A DNA stretch of 64,000 bases from Gammaproteobacteria bacterium (lineage in GTDB: Bacteria; Pseudomonadota; Gammaproteobacteria; Steroidobacterales; Rariloculaceae), in contig JAJEGN010000020.1 of assembly GCA_022819855.1 (NCBI GenBank), positions 62,001 through 126,000 of the forward strand, read 5' to 3'. Made by a program: the position numbers and the translations under genes. Positions 22,362-32,475 of this stretch are shown here, piece by piece. The notes beneath the pieces were generated by a model. That model had not been told where the DNA came from. It was given only the letters and a program-made list of their open reading frames with translations, and ran no database searches. How positions within the stretch are numbered: position 1 is the stretch's first letter; each line of letters opens with the position of its first letter.

Positions 22362-22384
22362 CGCCGGCCTCGGAGGGGCCGGCG
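22362..22384 (+). terminator. GC-rich hairpin after the cytochrome gene
   Basis: CGCCGGCC and GGCCGGCG form an eight-pair stem around the loop TCGGAGG, 17 bases after the cytochrome stop. There is no clear T-run, so intrinsic termination is possible but not certain. It lies between convergent genes. Confidence 0.4.
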
Positions 22385-22511
22385 TCGTGCGATCGTCAGT
22401 AATCGGAAGGGTCGCGGAAGCGGCCCTCGGTCGTTTCCGGAAGCGTTCTGGAGCCGCGGGCCGGGCGCCCGAGTCAGGTGGCGCGGGACTCGCGGGAGTC
22501 GAAGTGGCTGT

Positions 22512-24764
22512 TCAAACCTCCGCGCTGCGAAGTCTGAGCGCGTTGGCGATCACCGAGACGGAACTCAGACTCATCGCCGCCGCAGCGATCATCGGGCTCA
22601 GCAAGACGCCGAACAGCGGATACAGCACGCCGGCGGCGATCGGCACGCCGAGTGCGTTGTAGCCGAAAGCGAAGAACAGGTTCTGCCTGACGTTGTGCAT
22701 CGTCATGCGGCTCAGGCGCCGCGCCCTGACGATCGCGCGCAGATCGCCCTTGACGAGCGTGACGGAAGCGCTCTCGATGGCGACATCCGTTCCGGTCCCC
22801 ATCGCGATGCCGACATCGGCGAGCGCGAGCGCGGGCGCGTCGTTGATCCCGTCGCCCGCCATGGCAATCACGGAATCGGTCTTGAGCCGCTTGACGACGT
22901 CGGCCTTTCGCCCGGGCATGAGTTCGGCCTCGACCTCGTCGATCGACAGTTCCTTCGCAACGGCCTCGGCGGTGGTGCGGCTGTCCCCTGTCAGCATGAC
23001 GATTCGCAGGCCGTCTTCCTGCAGGGCGCGGATCGCTTCGGCTGCATGCGGCTTGATCGGATCGGCGACGCCCATGAGTCCGGCGGCTTGCCCGTCCGCG
23101 GCGACGAACATCACGGTCTCGCCTTCGCGGCGCAGCGCTTCGGCGCGCTCGCCGAGATCGCCGAAGTCGATCCCGAGTTTGTCCATCATCGCCTTGTTGC
23201 CGAGTGCGACCCTGGCGCCGTCAACGCGGCCCAGGACGCCCCGGCCCGGGCGGGCGCGAACCTGCTCGGGTTCGACGAGTTTCGCGCCCCGGTCCTCGAC
23301 CCCGGCGACGATCGCTCCGGCCAGCCGATGTTCGCTGCCGCGCTCGAGGCTCCCGGCGAGGACGAGCAGCCGCTGGTAATCCATGCCTTCGGCCGGCACT
23401 ACGGTCACCAGTGACGGCTGCCCCTCCGTCAGCGTGCCGGTCTTGTCGATGAGGAGCGTATCGACGCGGCCGAGGAGTTCGATGGCTTCGGCGTTCCTGA
23501 ACAAGACGCCGAGCGTCGCGCCGCGGCCGGTCGAGGCCATGATTGCCATTGGCGTCGCAAGCCCGAGCGCGCACGGGCAGGCGATGATGAGCACGGCTAC
23601 CGCGCTGAGCAGCCCGTAGGCCAGGCGGGATTCCGTGCCGACCAGGGCCCAGACCACGAAGGCGGCGATGGCAACGGCGATGACCGCCGGTACGAACCAG
23701 CTTGCCACGACGTCCGCAAGCCGTTGAATCGGCGCACGGCTGCGTTGCGCTTCGGCGACCATCGCGACGATACGCGCAAGCATCGTGTCCGCACCGACTT
23801 TCTCGGCCCGCATCGTGAGCGATCCCGTGCCGTTGACCGTCGCGCCGACGAGCGCATCGCCCGGGCCCTTGTCGACCGGCAGCGGCTCGCCGCTGACCAT
23901 CGACTCGTCGACCGCGCTCGCACCCTCGAGGACCACGCCGTCAACGGGCACTTTCTCGCCCGGTCGCACGCGCAGCCGGTCGCCGGCCTTGACGGAGTCG
24001 AGCGGAACGTCCTCCTCCGATCCGTCGTCGCGAATCCGGCGCGCCGTGTGCGGCGCCAGCTCAAGCAGTTGCCGGATTGCCGAGCCCGTACGGTCGCGGG
24101 CGCGCAGTTCGAACACCTGCCCGAGCAGAACGAGCGTGACGATGACGGCGGCGGCCTCGAAGTAGACGGCAACCTCTCCCGATGCGCCGCGGAACGATTC
24201 CGGGAAGATGCCCGGCAAGAGCGCCGCGACGACGCTGTAGGCGTAGGCGACGCTCACGCCGAGGCTGATCAGCGTGAACATGTTCAGGCTCTGGTTGCGG
24301 ATCGACGCGTAGGCGCGCAGATGGAACGGCCAGGCGAGCCACGCGCAGACCGGCGTCGCGAGCGCAAACTCGACCAGCGCGCGGACGACGGGGGACATGA
24401 ACGCCGAGACGGGTTGGCCCGGCAGCAGATCGCCCATGGCGACGATCGCGAGCGGCACGGTCAGCGCGGCCGCGATCGCGAAGCGCCGCGACATGTCGGC
24501 CAGTTCGGTGTTGTCGCCATCGCCGATACGGGGCGTAAGGGGTTCGAGTGCCATGCCGCATGCCGGACAGTCTCCCGGAACGGACTCGACAAGCTCGGGA
24601 TGCATGGGGCAAGTCCATTCCGTCGTCGCTGAACGCGTTGGCGTCGTGACTTGCTCGAGCGCCATGCCGCAGGACGGGCAGCTCCCGGGCCCAGGCTCCG
24701 CGACCTCCGGATGCATCGGGCAGGTCCACTCGGCCGCTGCGGTCCTGGCGTGCTCTTGTGCCAT
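22512..24764 (-). CDS. copA: copper-translocating P-type ATPase (P1B-1 type)
   Basis: A 750-residue heavy-metal pump of the inner membrane. Instead of ferredoxin-like metal domains it has two N-terminal heavy-metal-binding modules, each [15 protein letters not shown], at about residues 13-40 and 48-76. The ion-binding CPC lies in [11 protein letters not shown], the phosphorylated Asp in DKTGTLTEG, and [14 protein letters not shown] is the hinge motif. [11 protein letters not shown] in TM7 and [15 protein letters not shown] in TM8 fit Cu(I) export. The start is only two bases from the glcF stop, so it is probably co-transcribed with the glycolate oxidase genes. Confidence 0.93.
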   Translation of the reverse strand: MAQEHARTAAAEWTCPMHPEVAEPGPGSCPSCGMALEQVTTPTRSATTEWTCPMHPELVESVPGDCPACGMALEPLTPRIGDGDNTELADMSRRFAIAAALTVPLAIVAMGDLLPGQPVSAFMSPVVRALVEFALATPVCAWLAWPFHLRAYASIRNQSLNMFTLISLGVSVAYAYSVVAALLPGIFPESFRGASGEVAVYFEAAAVIVTLVLLGQVFELRARDRTGSAIRQLLELAPHTARRIRDDGSEEDVPLDSVKAGDRLRVRPGEKVPVDGVVLEGASAVDESMVSGEPLPVDKGPGDALVGATVNGTGSLTMRAEKVGADTMLARIVAMVAEAQRSRAPIQRLADVVASWFVPAVIAVAIAAFVVWALVGTESRLAYGLLSAVAVLIIACPCALGLATPMAIMASTGRGATLGVLFRNAEAIELLGRVDTLLIDKTGTLTEGQPSLVTVVPAEGMDYQRLLVLAGSLERGSEHRLAGAIVAGVEDRGAKLVEPEQVRARPGRGVLGRVDGARVALGNKAMMDKLGIDFGDLGERAEALRREGETVMFVAADGQAAGLMGVADPIKPHAAEAIRALQEDGLRIVMLTGDSRTTAEAVAKELSIDEVEAELMPGRKADVVKRLKTDSVIAMAGDGINDAPALALADVGIAMGTGTDVAIESASVTLVKGDLRAIVRARRLSRMTMHNVRQNLFFAFGYNALGVPIAAGVLYPLFGVLLSPMIAAAAMSLSSVSVIANALRLRSAEV

Positions 24765-24766
24765 GG

Positions 24767-26047
24767 TCAGGTCTCTTCGCCCATCGCCTCGTTGACGAGT
24801 TCAATCCAGTGCCTTACGGGCAGCTCAGCCGCGCTCTCCATGTGAAGCTGGCAGCCGACGTTGGCCGTCGCGATCAGATCGGGCCGGTCAGCGGACAGCG
24901 CCGCAAGCTTTTTGCCGAGTAGTGTGCGGCTTAGCGAGGGTTCGAGCAACGAGTACGTGCCGGCGGACCCGCAACACAGATGGGGGTCCTTCGTTGCTGC
25001 AAGCTCGAAGCCCGAATCCGTCAGGATCGTCTCGACGACGCCGCCGAGCTTCTGGCCGTGCTGCAATGTGCAGGGGCAGTGAAACGCGACTTTCGATGGC
25101 GGAGGGTCGAGCCTGAGCGGTGCGAGGTCTTCAGTGCGCAGGATCTCGCTGATGTCCTTGCCCAGCGCCGCAACCCGCGCGGCCTTTTCGGCGTAGGCGG
25201 GGTCGCCGGCGAGCAGCTCGCCGTAGTCCTTGATCATCGGCGCGCAGCCCGACGCCGTGATCGCGATGGCTTCGGCGCCACGCGCGATGCCGGGCCACCA
25301 GGCATCGATGTTTCGCCTGGCGTAGCGAAGCGCGGCCCGATGGTCGCCGAGGTGGTAGGCAAGCGCGCCACAGCAGCCGGCGCCGGGAACGCTTTCAAGC
25401 GCGATGTCGAGCCCGGCCAGCACGCGCCCTGCGGCTTCGTTGGTATGGGGTGTCGCCACAGCCTGGACGCAGCCATCGAGCACCAGCATCCTGCGCGGCC
25501 GGGTCTCGGCGGAGCTGGTCGAGGACGCGGAGTCTCGGTCGGCGCTCGTCCTGATGTTGCCTGGCGTCGCGGACGATCTTCGGCGTCGCGGCGGGATCTT
25601 CGCGCGTAGCGGAGCGGGGAGAACGGGTCGGAGCAGTTGGCCGACGAAGAGGAGAGTTCCGAACCGCCGCCGATGGGGCACGATGAGCTTGAGCAGCCAC
25701 CGCGCGAGCCGTTGCCGCACGGGTCGCCTGACCTGCCGTTCGATGAGATCCCGACCGATGTCGAGCAAGCGGCCGTACTGCACGCCTGACGGGCACGTCG
25801 TCTCGCAGTTCCGGCAGGTCAGGCAACGGTCGAGATGGGTCTGCGTGCGTGTCGTGACGTCGTAACCTTCGAGCAGTTGCTTGATCAGGTAGATACGGCC
25901 GCGCGGGCCGTCGCGTTCGTCGCCGAGTTCGAGGTAGGTCGGGCAGGTCGCGTTGCAGAAGCCGCAATGCACGCAGGAGCGCAGGATCGCGTCGGCCGTG
26001 TCGATCCCCGGCAGGTCGGCGTATTCGGGTGCGATGCGCGTCTGCAT
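24767..26047 (-). CDS. glcF: glycolate oxidase iron-sulfur subunit GlcF
   Basis: A 426-residue protein with two 4Fe-4S ferredoxin motifs, [12 protein letters not shown] (about residues 31-42) and [12 protein letters not shown] (about 84-95). Two CCG-type cysteine-rich segments follow: [14 protein letters not shown] and [14 protein letters not shown]. This is the standard GlcF architecture. It passes electrons from GlcD/GlcE flavins towards quinone in glycolate oxidation to glyoxylate. It is the third gene of glcD-glcE-glcF and abuts copA. The GlcE stop lies 80 bases upstream. Confidence 0.93.
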   Translation of the reverse strand: MQTRIAPEYADLPGIDTADAILRSCVHCGFCNATCPTYLELGDERDGPRGRIYLIKQLLEGYDVTTRTQTHLDRCLTCRNCETTCPSGVQYGRLLDIGRDLIERQVRRPVRQRLARWLLKLIVPHRRRFGTLLFVGQLLRPVLPAPLRAKIPPRRRRSSATPGNIRTSADRDSASSTSSAETRPRRMLVLDGCVQAVATPHTNEAAGRVLAGLDIALESVPGAGCCGALAYHLGDHRAALRYARRNIDAWWPGIARGAEAIAITASGCAPMIKDYGELLAGDPAYAEKAARVAALGKDISEILRTEDLAPLRLDPPPSKVAFHCPCTLQHGQKLGGVVETILTDSGFELAATKDPHLCCGSAGTYSLLEPSLSRTLLGKKLAALSADRPDLIATANVGCQLHMESAAELPVRHWIELVNEAMGEET

Positions 26048-26127
26048 GCGGCTGCCTTCACGTCCTCCCGACGACGGGAATCCTTTCGCGATCCCGGTTT
26101 GCCTGTCGTGCCTGCATACGACCGGTG

Positions 26128-27186
26128 CTACATCCAGCCATAAAGCCGTCCTGGATTCAGGATCCGGTCGGGGTCGAACGCGTCCTTGAGCCGCAGGTGC
26201 AGCGACTTCAGAGCCTCCGGCAGCGCGTGGTGCACTTCACCCTCGCGGTCGCCGCCGCGGTAAAGGCTCACGTGGCCGCCAGCCGATTCCGCGGCCCGCT
26301 CGAGTTCGCCCTTGTCGAGGTCGCCGTGGAGCCAGCGCTGTGCGCCGCCCCAGTCGATGAGCCAGTCGCCGTCGATTTCGGGCAGCGGCGACGACGATCT
26401 GACGGAGAAGCGCCAGAGCGGTACTCCGGCCCGGAAGTACGGCAGTCGCTGCTCGGCAAGGTCCTGCCAGAACGACTCTGCAGCGTCGAGCCGTTCGCCT
26501 CCCCATTGATTCGCTGCCGCGTCGACTGCCGATTCCGCGCCGCTGAAGCGTACGTAAAGCTGCCCGTCGTGCCAGCACGCCCCCGACAGGGGTTTGGCGG
26601 TTCCCGCGAGCCCGTTCATGTGCACGATCGCGTCGGCTGCATCCAAACGCCGGACGAGCGTGACCGTATGCCGCGGGCGTGGCAGCACCTTGAGGCTGAT
26701 TTCGGTAATGACGCCGAACGCGCCGAGCGCGCCGGCCTGCAGCCGCGAGACATCGAATCCCGCGACGTTCTTCATGACCTGCCCACCGAAGCGCAGCCGT
26801 TGCGCGCGGCCCGTGACGAGTTCTACGCCGAGCACGGCATCGCGCACCGAACCGCTCCAGGGCCGCGCAGGTCCCGACGCGTTGCAGGCGAGCGTGCCGC
26901 CGATCGTCGCCGCGCCGTCGAATTGTGGCGGCTCGAACTGCAGCGCCTGTCCGTGTTCGGCCAATGCCGCCTCGATCTCGGCAAGCCGCGTTCCCGCGCG
27001 AACGGTCAGCACGAGTTCACCGGGCTCGTAACTGACGATGCCTTGGTGAGCTGCAACGTCAAGCGGATTTCCCCGGCTCGCGCGCCCGACGAAACGTTTG
27101 CTTGCGCCGGCGACGATGCTGAGCGGTTCGCCATCGCGCCGCGCGGCCTCGATGCGTTCGACGATCCGGTTCGCGATGTCGGACAT
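26128..27186 (-). CDS. glcE: glycolate oxidase FAD-binding subunit GlcE
   Basis: A 352-residue FAD_binding_4 family protein. The pattern ATIGGTLACNASGPARPWSG followed by KNVAGFDVSRLQAGALGAFG is characteristic of GlcE, which has a shortened FAD domain compared with GlcD. The C-terminal DPDRILNPGRLYG is shared with FAD-linked oxidases. It pairs with GlcD and GlcF in the membrane-associated glycolate dehydrogenase. The start lies 18 bases after the glcD stop. Confidence 0.92.
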   Translation of the reverse strand: MSDIANRIVERIEAARRDGEPLSIVAGASKRFVGRASRGNPLDVAAHQGIVSYEPGELVLTVRAGTRLAEIEAALAEHGQALQFEPPQFDGAATIGGTLACNASGPARPWSGSVRDAVLGVELVTGRAQRLRFGGQVMKNVAGFDVSRLQAGALGAFGVITEISLKVLPRPRHTVTLVRRLDAADAIVHMNGLAGTAKPLSGACWHDGQLYVRFSGAESAVDAAANQWGGERLDAAESFWQDLAEQRLPYFRAGVPLWRFSVRSSSPLPEIDGDWLIDWGGAQRWLHGDLDKGELERAAESAGGHVSLYRGGDREGEVHHALPEALKSLHLRLKDAFDPDRILNPGRLYGWM

Positions 27187-27204
27187 GCTGAACGCGGCCT
27201 GTCG

Positions 27205-28779
27205 TCAGGACGCGGAGTCCCGCGTACCCTTGGGCGTGCCAGCTACGCTTGGGTGGACATTGGAACCATGTGATGCTTCCTCCATACTCCGGAGGGTCCT
27301 GCCCGGCAGTGCCGACGCCGATTCCTGCGATGCGGATTCGCGTACGCGCGCCAGGGTCCGGTACTCCTGGCACTGTCGGAGGGTCGGGATACTCTTGCCC
27401 GGATTGAGCCTGCCCGCGGGGTCGAACGCGCGCTTGACGGCATGGAGCTGTTCGAGTTCGGAATCCGTGAATTGGGCCGGCATCTGGCGCAGTTTCTCGA
27501 TCCCGACGCCGTGTTCGCCCGTGATGCAGCCGCCGACGGCGACGCAGAGTTCGAGAATCCGGCCGCCGAATTCCTCCGCTTTCCCGAAGTCGCCGGGCAC
27601 GTTGGCGTCGAAGAGGATCAGCGGATGCAGATTGCCGTCGCCGGCGTGAAAGACGTTTGCGACGCGCAGATCGTAGTGCGCCGCCATGCGATCGATTTCG
27701 GTTAGCACCTCGGCGATCCTGCCGCGCGGGATCGTGCCGTCCATGCAGTAGTAGTCCGGCGAAATGCGACCGACAGCAGGAAACGCGGACTTGCGGCCCT
27801 TCCAGAGCAACTCGCGTTCGGCCTCGTTGCGCGACGTTCTCGTGCTGACCGCACCAAGGTCGCTGAACATCTGTTCCACACGCCCGCAATACTCTGCGAC
27901 TTCCTCGGCGGTTCCGTCGATCTCGCAGAGCAGAAGCGCGCTCGCGTCGGTCGGATAGCCCGCCTGAGCGAACGCTTCGGCAGCCCGGATGGCGTGTCCG
28001 TCCATCATCTCGAGGCCCGCGGGCACGATGCCCGCCGCGATCACGGCGCCGACGGCGTCGCCTGCGAGGCTGACGGAATCGAAGGCCGCCATGACGACCT
28101 GCGCGGTTTCGGGCGTGGGCAGGAGCCTCACGGTGATCTCCGTGACCACGCCGAGCAGGCCTTCGGAGCCCGTGACGAGCGCCATGAGATCGAAGCCCGC
28201 GGCATCAGGACCTTCGCTGCCGACAACGAAGCGTTCCCCGCGCACGTCGACAAGTTCGGCGCGCAGCACGTTGTGCACGGTCAGGCCGTACTTGAGGCAG
28301 TGCACGCCGCCGGAGTTCTCGGCGACGTTCCCTCCGATCGAGCAGGCGATCTGGGAAGACGGGTCGGGGCCGTAGAAAAGGCCGTATTCGGCTGCGGCTT
28401 CGGAGATCGCGAGGTTGCGCACGCCCGGCTGCACCCGGGCCGTGCGCGCGAGCGGGTCGATCTCGAGGATCCGGTCGAGCCTCGCAAGCGAGAGCACGAC
28501 CGCGGCGGGGCTCGGCAGTGCGCCGGCGCTCAGGCCGGTGCCCGCGCCGCGCGCGATCACGGGCACGCCCTCTTCATGGCAAAGCCGCATGACCGCCCGG
28601 AGCTGATCGACCGACTCCGGCAGCACGACGAGTGTCGGCAGCTCGCGATAGATGGGCAGGGCGTCGCACTCGTAGGGCCGTCGCGTCTCGGCGTCCTCGA
28701 TGACGAACTCCGGGGCGACGAGTTCGCGCAGCCGCCGGGAGAGTTCCGCCGTGCCCTGTTCGTCGGCTGTTGCGATCAA
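27205..28779 (-). CDS. glcD: glycolate oxidase subunit GlcD
   Basis: A 524-residue flavoprotein catalysing glycolate (or D-lactate) oxidation. FAD_binding_4 blocks: VIARGAGTGLSAGALPS (about residues 71-87) and CSIGGNVAENSGGVHCLKYG. TGEHGVGIEKLRQMP lies in the C-terminal FAD-oxidase domain. I choose TTG 28779 because GGAG lies five bases upstream. The longer frame to 28998 would run into the GFA gene in another frame, and its added residues are low in complexity. About 45 C-terminal residues beyond the usual end (after LNPGKSIPTL) are Ser/Arg-rich and unlike the family. Confidence 0.92.
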   Translation of the reverse strand: MIATADEQGTAELSRRLRELVAPEFVIEDAETRRPYECDALPIYRELPTLVVLPESVDQLRAVMRLCHEEGVPVIARGAGTGLSAGALPSPAAVVLSLARLDRILEIDPLARTARVQPGVRNLAISEAAAEYGLFYGPDPSSQIACSIGGNVAENSGGVHCLKYGLTVHNVLRAELVDVRGERFVVGSEGPDAAGFDLMALVTGSEGLLGVVTEITVRLLPTPETAQVVMAAFDSVSLAGDAVGAVIAAGIVPAGLEMMDGHAIRAAEAFAQAGYPTDASALLLCEIDGTAEEVAEYCGRVEQMFSDLGAVSTRTSRNEAERELLWKGRKSAFPAVGRISPDYYCMDGTIPRGRIAEVLTEIDRMAAHYDLRVANVFHAGDGNLHPLILFDANVPGDFGKAEEFGGRILELCVAVGGCITGEHGVGIEKLRQMPAQFTDSELEQLHAVKRAFDPAGRLNPGKSIPTLRQCQEYRTLARVRESASQESASALPGRTLRSMEEASHGSNVHPSVAGTPKGTRDSAS

Positions 28780-28852
28780 GTGGACTCCAGCGATCGGTCG
28801 AAGAAACGGATGAAAGCGGATGCGCAGCCGTGAATGCCTATGGTGCAGGCTC

Positions 28853-29263
28853 CTAGGCCGTCGGGTACTCGGCAAACGCCGGCAGGCCGCCGGCTTCGCA
28901 CGACCACGGCGCACGGGAATCCAGGAAGATGTGTGCATCGGGCCCGTGCTCGGGTGCGCTGTCGAGCGTGCCCGCGGGCACGACGACCATGTCGCCATGT
29001 TCGCGCGGCACGGGGCCGCCGCAATGGGTACAGAACACTGTGGAAAAACGATCCGCTTCCGGCACCTTGTAACGCCTGGTCGAACTTTCCCCGGACTGCC
29101 AATCGATGCCGGCGGGTTTCAGGATAATATTCGACGCGTGTCCCGTGCCCGATGCCCGGCGGCAGCGTTCGCAGTGACAGTGCAGGAAGCGCAGCAGATT
29201 CCCCGTCACCGTGTAGTGAACTGCGCCGCATAGGCAGCGGCCGGTAAGCGTTGTGTCGGTCAT
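28853..29263 (-). CDS. GFA-family (glutathione-dependent formaldehyde-activating enzyme-like) zinc protein
   Basis: A 136-residue protein with the cysteine pattern of the GFA domain: CLCGAVHYTV (about residues 9-18), HCHCERCRRASGTG (about 28-41) and FCTHCGG (about 76-82). These cysteines bind two zinc ions in the family. The name comes from the Paracoccus enzyme, but most members have no proven activity and this should be called GFA-like only. It lies upstream of glcD in the same direction with about 70 bases between. The ATG at 29263 is preferred; an upstream in-frame start adds six residues. Confidence 0.88.
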   Translation of the reverse strand: MTDTTLTGRCLCGAVHYTVTGNLLRFLHCHCERCRRASGTGHASNIILKPAGIDWQSGESSTRRYKVPEADRFSTVFCTHCGGPVPREHGDMVVVPAGTLDSAPEHGPDAHIFLDSRAPWSCEAGGLPAFAEYPTA

Positions 29264-29357
29264 CGGCGGTCGGCTCCTCAAAGGCTCGCGGCTAGTATAG
29301 GGTATCGGTTCGAAGCGGGCTCAGGCCGCGGACCAGCCGTTTGGGGAAGCTCATCAG

Positions 29358-30860
29358 ATGAATTCGAACGAGGCGCAGGCCGCCGGGTCTGCAGACGCGG
29401 CCGCACCGCCCGCGGCCCGGGTCAGCCACCGCCGCCGGACGATCGGCCGGGTACTTGGGCCGACAGTGTTCGTGGTCATGTTGCTGCTGCCGCCTCCCGA
29501 AGGTCTCGAGCCCGCGGCATGGCGGGTTGCGGCTGCCGCGCTGCTGCTTGCCATCTTCTGGCTCAGCGAGGCCCTGCCGGTTGCGGCGACGGCCCTGCTG
29601 CCGCTTGCGATCTTTCCGCTGCTCGGCGTCGCGCCGATCCAGCAGGCCGCGGCGCCCTATGCGAACCCGCTGATCTTTCTGTTTCTCGGCGGCTTTCTGA
29701 TCGGGCTTGCGATCGAGCGGTCGAACCTGCATCGGCGAATCGCGTTGACGGTGCTCAATCGCGTCGGAGCGCGGGAGGATCTGCAGATCGGAGGATTCAT
29801 CGCAGCGACGGCCGCGCTCAGCATGTGGGTCAGCAACACGGCGACGGCCGTCATGATGCTGCCGGTGGCGCTGTCGATCATTCCGCGCGACGCTCAGGGC
29901 AACATCGAACCCGCCAAGGCAGGGTTCGCTACGGCGTTGCTGTTGTCGGTGGCCTACGCGGCAAACGTCGGCGGGGTGGCGACGCTGATCGGGACACCGC
30001 CGAATGCGCTGCTCGCCGGATTCATGCTCGAGACCTACGATGTCGAGATCGGCTTCGCCCAGTGGTTGCTGCTCGGCCTGCCCGTCTCCGGCATCATGTT
30101 GGTCCTCGTCTGGCTGCTGCTGACGCGCTGGCTCTACCGGGTTAGCCGCGACGAGCTGCCGGAGGCGCGGTCGGCCATTGCCGGCGCGCTGCAGGCCATG
30201 GGACCTGCGTCGACCGCCGAGAAGCGGGTCGGCATGGTGTTTGCGCTTACCGCGGTCCTCTGGATCACGCGCCCCTTGCTCACGAACTGGTTTCCGGGCC
30301 TGCTGCTCTCGGATACCGGCATCGCTATCGCCTGCGCGTTGCTGTTATTCGTTATTCCGAGCGGTAGCGGCAAGGGCGAATACCTCATGACATGGCGATA
30401 TGCCGAGCGCTTGCCCTGGGGCGTGCTGCTGCTCTTCGGCGGTGGCCTGAGCCTGGCTGCGGCCGTCTCCGATTCGGGGCTCGCCGAAGGCATCGGCGCG
30501 GCGTTGCAGGGCCTGGATGCCTGGCCGACCATCACACTCGTAGTCGTCGTTGCGATGCTGATCGTCCTGCTCACGGAACTCACTAGCAACATCGCAACTT
30601 CCGCGACCTTCCTGCCGATCGTCGCGGCGCTCGCGGTCAGCATCGGCGCGGACCCGCTGCTGCTGTCCGTTCCGGCCATCGTCGCCGCGAGCTTCGCGTT
30701 CATGCTGCCGGTCGCAACGCCGCCAAACGCGATCGTCTTCAGCAGCGGTGCGATATCGATTCCGCAAATGGTGCGCGCGGGTATCTGGCTCAATATCCTC
30801 GGCGTCGTGACGATCGTCGCGGTGGTCTATGCGCTGCTCGGAGTCGTGTTCGGGGTCTGA
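29358..30860 (+). CDS. DASS (SLC13) family sodium/dicarboxylate or sulfate symporter
   Basis: A 500-residue membrane carrier. Two SNT-type motifs mark the sodium and substrate site: MWVSNTATAVMMLP (about residues 155-168) and LTSNIATSATFLP (about 410-422). GGFLIGLAIERSNLHRRIA and LIGTPPNALLAGFML are also DASS-typical. About eleven or more hydrophobic segments are seen, after a soluble leader of about 30 residues. Substrates in this family include C4-dicarboxylates, citrate and sulfate, and sequence alone does not decide. It is transcribed divergently from the GFA gene. Confidence 0.9.
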   Translation: MNSNEAQAAGSADAAAPPAARVSHRRRTIGRVLGPTVFVVMLLLPPPEGLEPAAWRVAAAALLLAIFWLSEALPVAATALLPLAIFPLLGVAPIQQAAAPYANPLIFLFLGGFLIGLAIERSNLHRRIALTVLNRVGAREDLQIGGFIAATAALSMWVSNTATAVMMLPVALSIIPRDAQGNIEPAKAGFATALLLSVAYAANVGGVATLIGTPPNALLAGFMLETYDVEIGFAQWLLLGLPVSGIMLVLVWLLLTRWLYRVSRDELPEARSAIAGALQAMGPASTAEKRVGMVFALTAVLWITRPLLTNWFPGLLLSDTGIAIACALLLFVIPSGSGKGEYLMTWRYAERLPWGVLLLFGGGLSLAAAVSDSGLAEGIGAALQGLDAWPTITLVVVVAMLIVLLTELTSNIATSATFLPIVAALAVSIGADPLLLSVPAIVAASFAFMLPVATPPNAIVFSSGAISIPQMVRAGIWLNILGVVTIVAVVYALLGVVFGV

Positions 30861-30930
30861 GGCGTTCGATCGGATTGCCGCGCGGGCCGTTTTTCGTATG
30901 ATTGTCGGTACCGCAGCGAAGGAGGATTCG

Positions 30931-31335
30931 ATGCGACAATTCGTACTTGCGATTGCTGGCGCGGCAGCCGTCGGGACGCTCCTGATCACGGTCCCGGCGC
31001 AAGCGCATCATGCCTTCGCCGCCGAGTTCGATGCCGACAACTGCCAGGACTTCACCGGCGTTCTCACGCGTCTGGACTGGCAGAACCCGCACGCGTATTT
31101 CTACCTCGATATCGAGGATGAGAGCGGCAACGTCGAGGAATGGTCCTTCCAGACCTACGCGTTGATCACGCTCAAGCGTTCCGGGACGCCGCGCCAGGTC
31201 TTCATGGAGAACATCGGCAAGGAGATCTGGGTCAGAGGCTGTCTCGCGAGGAACGGCAGGGAGCGGTATGCGGCGGCCGGCACGATGCGTGTCTCCGACG
31301 GCATATTGCGCCAGGTCGGCCAGATTCAGAACTGA
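30931..31335 (+). CDS. secreted DUF6152 protein, copy 1
   Basis: A 134-residue protein. AAGGAGG lies five bases before the ATG at 30931, fixing the start. The signal peptide ends VPAQA and the mature chain would start HHAFAAEFD. The DUF6152 core follows: GVLTRLDWQNPHAYFYLDI, then a strand-rich domain with WSFQTYALITLKRSG. The other three copies in this window also start the mature chain with His-His and keep a Pro-His about 28 residues later. Two extra cysteines (38 and one in RGCLARNG) are unique to this copy. The partner-family gene follows after 34 bases. Function unknown; metal binding is possible. Confidence 0.85.
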   Translation: MRQFVLAIAGAAAVGTLLITVPAQAHHAFAAEFDADNCQDFTGVLTRLDWQNPHAYFYLDIEDESGNVEEWSFQTYALITLKRSGTPRQVFMENIGKEIWVRGCLARNGRERYAAAGTMRVSDGILRQVGQIQN

Positions 31336-31369
31336 ATTGAAGCGTGCCGTGCGCTCCGGGGAGGTCACG

Positions 31370-32326
31370 ATGAAACTTTGCGTACGCGCTGGATCCGGTT
31401 TTCCGGCTCATGGCGAGAGCCCCGCCGTATGGGTCGGACGACTGCCTCGCCGGTCTCGGGGCATCGTGGCGTTCTGCCGCGGGCTGCCGGCGACGTTGCT
31501 TGCCGCCGCGCTGGCCGTCTCCGGACCGGCGCTCGCTCAGGACGATCAGGGCGCCGGGGAAACCGAATATGCGATCGGGGTCATGCCGCCGGGCGGACCG
31601 GCTCCGCGGCTCGCCAACGGCAAACCCGACTTTACCGGGCTCTGGTTGCCGAACAGCGCAGGGCAGGGCGTTTCCGGACGCTTCGGCGTGGATCCCGCGG
31701 CCAGGCGGCAGTTCGACGCCGAGCTCACGCCCGAAGAGCCGCCGTCGTTTCAGCCCTGGGCCGCCGAGCGTATCGCGGCCATGACGCCGCTCGAAATCGA
31801 GCTTTCGAAGTCGTCGGTCAACTGCATGCCGCGCGGCGTGCCGGCCATCTGGCTGCAGAATCCCTACGGCACGATGCTCGTGCACAAGCCCGGGCTCTTC
31901 GCGCAGCTCTACGAAGTGCTCAACAACTTCCGGGTCATCTACACGGACGGGCGTCCGATCCCGGAGTATCCGGAGCCGCTCTTCCATGGCAACAGCACCG
32001 CCCGCTGGGAGGGCGATACGCTTGTCGTCGAGTCGACAGACTTCGACGAACGCACCTACATCCTGCCGAACGGCTGGTTTCACAGCGACAAGCTGCGCGT
32101 CATCGAGCGGTATTCGCGGCCGTCGATGAACTGGCTGATCGTCGAGGTCACGGTTGAGGACCCCGACGTGCTCACCGAGCCATGGGTTTCGGCGCCACGC
32201 CGCTGGACGCTGACGATGGACCCGATCAACGAGTTCTACTGCACGAACAACCGCGACCTCGAGGAGCTTGAACGGCTCAGGGAGATCGAGCAGGCGGCGC
32301 AGGCGGAAGCTGACGACCCACCGTAG
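31370..32326 (+). CDS. secreted STDGR/YTDGR-family protein, copy 1
   Basis: A 318-residue uncharacterised protein. GGGGAGG precedes ATG 31370, giving a long basic leader before the hydrophobic signal segment (ends GPALAQ). GTG 31466 would give a more normal signal peptide and is a real alternative. Family features seen in all four copies here: an opening (S/T/G)G(V/L)W, here FTGLW; the first cysteine motif, here CMPRGVPA; the YTDGR motif; a W-E-G-D-TLVVE strand; a PW; and a terminal C-x-x-N, here CTNN. No enzyme motif recognised. It is paired with DUF6152 copy 1 in one operon. Confidence 0.8.
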   Translation: MKLCVRAGSGFPAHGESPAVWVGRLPRRSRGIVAFCRGLPATLLAAALAVSGPALAQDDQGAGETEYAIGVMPPGGPAPRLANGKPDFTGLWLPNSAGQGVSGRFGVDPAARRQFDAELTPEEPPSFQPWAAERIAAMTPLEIELSKSSVNCMPRGVPAIWLQNPYGTMLVHKPGLFAQLYEVLNNFRVIYTDGRPIPEYPEPLFHGNSTARWEGDTLVVESTDFDERTYILPNGWFHSDKLRVIERYSRPSMNWLIVEVTVEDPDVLTEPWVSAPRRWTLTMDPINEFYCTNNRDLEELERLREIEQAAQAEADDPP

Positions 32327-32475
32327 TCTCAGGCGCTGAGCAAGCTGGCCGCAATCGTCCTGGATCCGATTCCCGAGCATATCGCCGGCACGGGCTCTGC
32401 TACGCTGTGGCGGGGTTCGCCAGGGCCGACCTCTTGCCGGGCGGATGTGGGACAGCGGGCGCAAATGGCTTGATC

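Noticed and set aside
28780..28998. A 73-residue upstream extension of GlcD
   Set aside because: It overlaps the GFA gene in another frame; the TTG at 28779 has its own Shine-Dalgarno sequence and agrees with GlcD lengths.
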